Shown: positions 63,363 to 64,000 of the stretch, piece after piece
Numbering within the stretch: the first letter of the stretch is position 1
Layout: every line of letters begins with the position of its first letter
Source of the DNA: Thermomicrobiales bacterium
GTDB lineage: Bacteria; Chloroflexota; Chloroflexia; Thermomicrobiales; UBA6265
DNA: 64,000 bases
Reading direction: 5' to 3'
Assembly: GCA_020432165.1 (NCBI GenBank)
Contig: JAGQGU010000010.1
Location: 1-64,000 of the forward strand
Translations under genes and position numbers: made by a program
Notes under the pieces: model-generated
Database searches by the model: none
What the model was told of the DNA's origin: nothing
The model's input: the letters and a program-made list of their open reading frames with translations, nothing else

Positions 63363-64000
63363 ATGATGCTGGGCGCGAATATCACCGATGCCGGTGTTGA
63401 ATACCGGGTTTGGGCACCGCAGCATGTGCATTGTCGCGTCATCATTGCGGATGCACACGGCGAACGTACATTGGCCATGACTACCGATACCGAAGGTGTC
63501 TGGAGCGTTACAGATCCGCTCTCGTCAGCGGGAAGTCGCTACGCCTTCCTCCCTGGAGACGAAGCGGAGACACCCGATTTCTGGAGTCGGTATCAGCCGG
63601 ATGGTGTGCATGCGCGCTCGGAGGTTGTCGATCCTTCCCGTTTTGTCTGGACGGATACAGCCTGGCGCGGAATCACCGCGGACAAAGCCATCGTCTATGA
63701 ACTCCACGTTGGTGCCTACACCTCCGCCGGTACCTGGGATGCGCTGATCGGTCAACTCCAGGCATTGCAGGATTTGGGCGCGACTGTGCTCGAGATCATG
63801 CCGGTAGCCCAGTGTCCGGGCACGCGCAACTGGGGCTACGACGGCGTCTATCATTTTGCTCCGGCCAACTACTACGGCACCCCGGATGATATGCGGCGCT
63901 TTGTCGATGCTGCGCATGAGCACAACCTTGCCGTGATTCTCGATGTTGTCTATAACCACTTTGGCCCGGAAGGGAACTATAGCGGTCGTTACAGCCCCTG
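63363..64000 (+). CDS. treZ: Malto-oligosyltrehalose trehalohydrolase, N-terminal part (3' end outside window)
   Basis: The first 212 codons of a GH13 enzyme are visible. An N-terminal E-set domain (ITDAGVEYRVWAPQHVHCRV, about 1-95) is followed by the start of the alpha-amylase barrel: IVYELHVGAYTSAGTWDAL, LGATVLEIMPVAQCPGTRNW, GYDGVYHFAPANYYGTP and LAVILDVVYNHFGPEGNY. These match TreZ, which releases trehalose from maltooligosyl-trehalose, better than GlgB. The catalytic residues lie beyond the window. The ATG at 63363 (or 63366) follows AGGTGG. treY and treX would be expected nearby. Confidence 0.85.
   Translation, partial: MMLGANITDAGVEYRVWAPQHVHCRVIIADAHGERTLAMTTDTEGVWSVTDPLSSAGSRYAFLPGDEAETPDFWSRYQPDGVHARSEVVDPSRFVWTDTAWRGITADKAIVYELHVGAYTSAGTWDALIGQLQALQDLGATVLEIMPVAQCPGTRNWGYDGVYHFAPANYYGTPDDMRRFVDAAHEHNLAVILDVVYNHFGPEGNYSGRYSP

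Overview
The window is 64 kb of moderately GC-rich, densely packed bacterial chromosome with no rRNA, tRNA, CRISPR array or insertion sequence that I can see. It is broken at both ends: it starts inside atpA and ends inside a treZ-like gene. The gene content suggests a monoderm Chloroflexota (Thermomicrobia-like) bacterium. The reasons are SpoVS next to RNase Y, polyprenol-phosphate-mannose chemistry with a PIG-V-type mannosyltransferase, YWR/LGFP-type modules in front of an L,D-transpeptidase, an archaeal-style NurA/HerA/Mre11/Rad50 set, and dispersed GTAGCCCCGGG/GTAGGGGCGGA palindromes. This taxonomic placement is inference.

Layout. 1-3.9 kb: end of the ATP synthase operon (atpA-atpG-atpD-atpC), with 3.5 tandem palindromic repeats inserted between atpD and atpC. 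4-10.5 kb: a secreted duplicated-domain protein, murA (with Asp at the fosfomycin-target Cys position), an ABC-2 exporter, and a receiver protein overlapping a polyprenol-phosphate-mannose synthase. 10.6-14.7 kb: a LacI-controlled catabolic set (perfect palindromic operator, aspartase/fumarase-superfamily lyase, DASS anion transporter, LacI regulator). 14.7-18.3 kb: GT4 glycosyltransferase, YcaQ/AlkX-like glycosylase, NYN nuclease. 18.5-24.2 kb: rny, an N-terminally extended SpoVS, then the overlapping chain PHP-ispD-ispF-dtd and a one-TM protein. 24.2-30.2 kb: MBL-fold protein, MarR, AXE1 esterase, DUF255 protein, proC, phosphoribosyltransferase. 30.5-36.8 kb: a minus-strand operon of a sigma factor fused to zinc ribbons, two ABC exporters and a SIS protein, then a lipoprotein. 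37-45.6 kb: a tiny ORF, parB-parA, a small operon of two paralogous short proteins behind a hairpin-rich leader, PAP2, a PNPOx-like protein, guaB, a second parA, an L,D-transpeptidase and pyrF. 45.9-50.4 kb: a TPR protein and a membrane pseudo-PP2C-like protein sharing a 13-bp upstream motif. 50.5-54.1 kb: 7Fe ferredoxin, ThDP enzyme, mannosyltransferase. 54.5-61.7 kb: nurA-herA-mre11-rad50. 61.8-64 kb: argH and partial treZ.

How the genes work together. The strongest unit is nurA-herA-mre11-rad50, a complete DNA-end-resection machine in one tightly spaced operon. Between its -10 box and start codon lies a perfect GAAC-N4-GTTC palindrome, the core of the Gram-positive LexA box, so DNA-damage induction is predicted. 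The least explained unit is the small operon at 39.0-39.6 kb: consensus promoter, three consecutive hairpins starting at the predicted transcription start, two paralogous proteins of 55 and 84 residues of unknown function, and a terminator. The Ppm-type synthase at 9.8 kb and the PIG-V-type transferase at 52.7 kb are probably donor-making and donor-using steps of one surface mannosylation route. MurA, the L,D-transpeptidase and the PAP2 protein also bear on the envelope.
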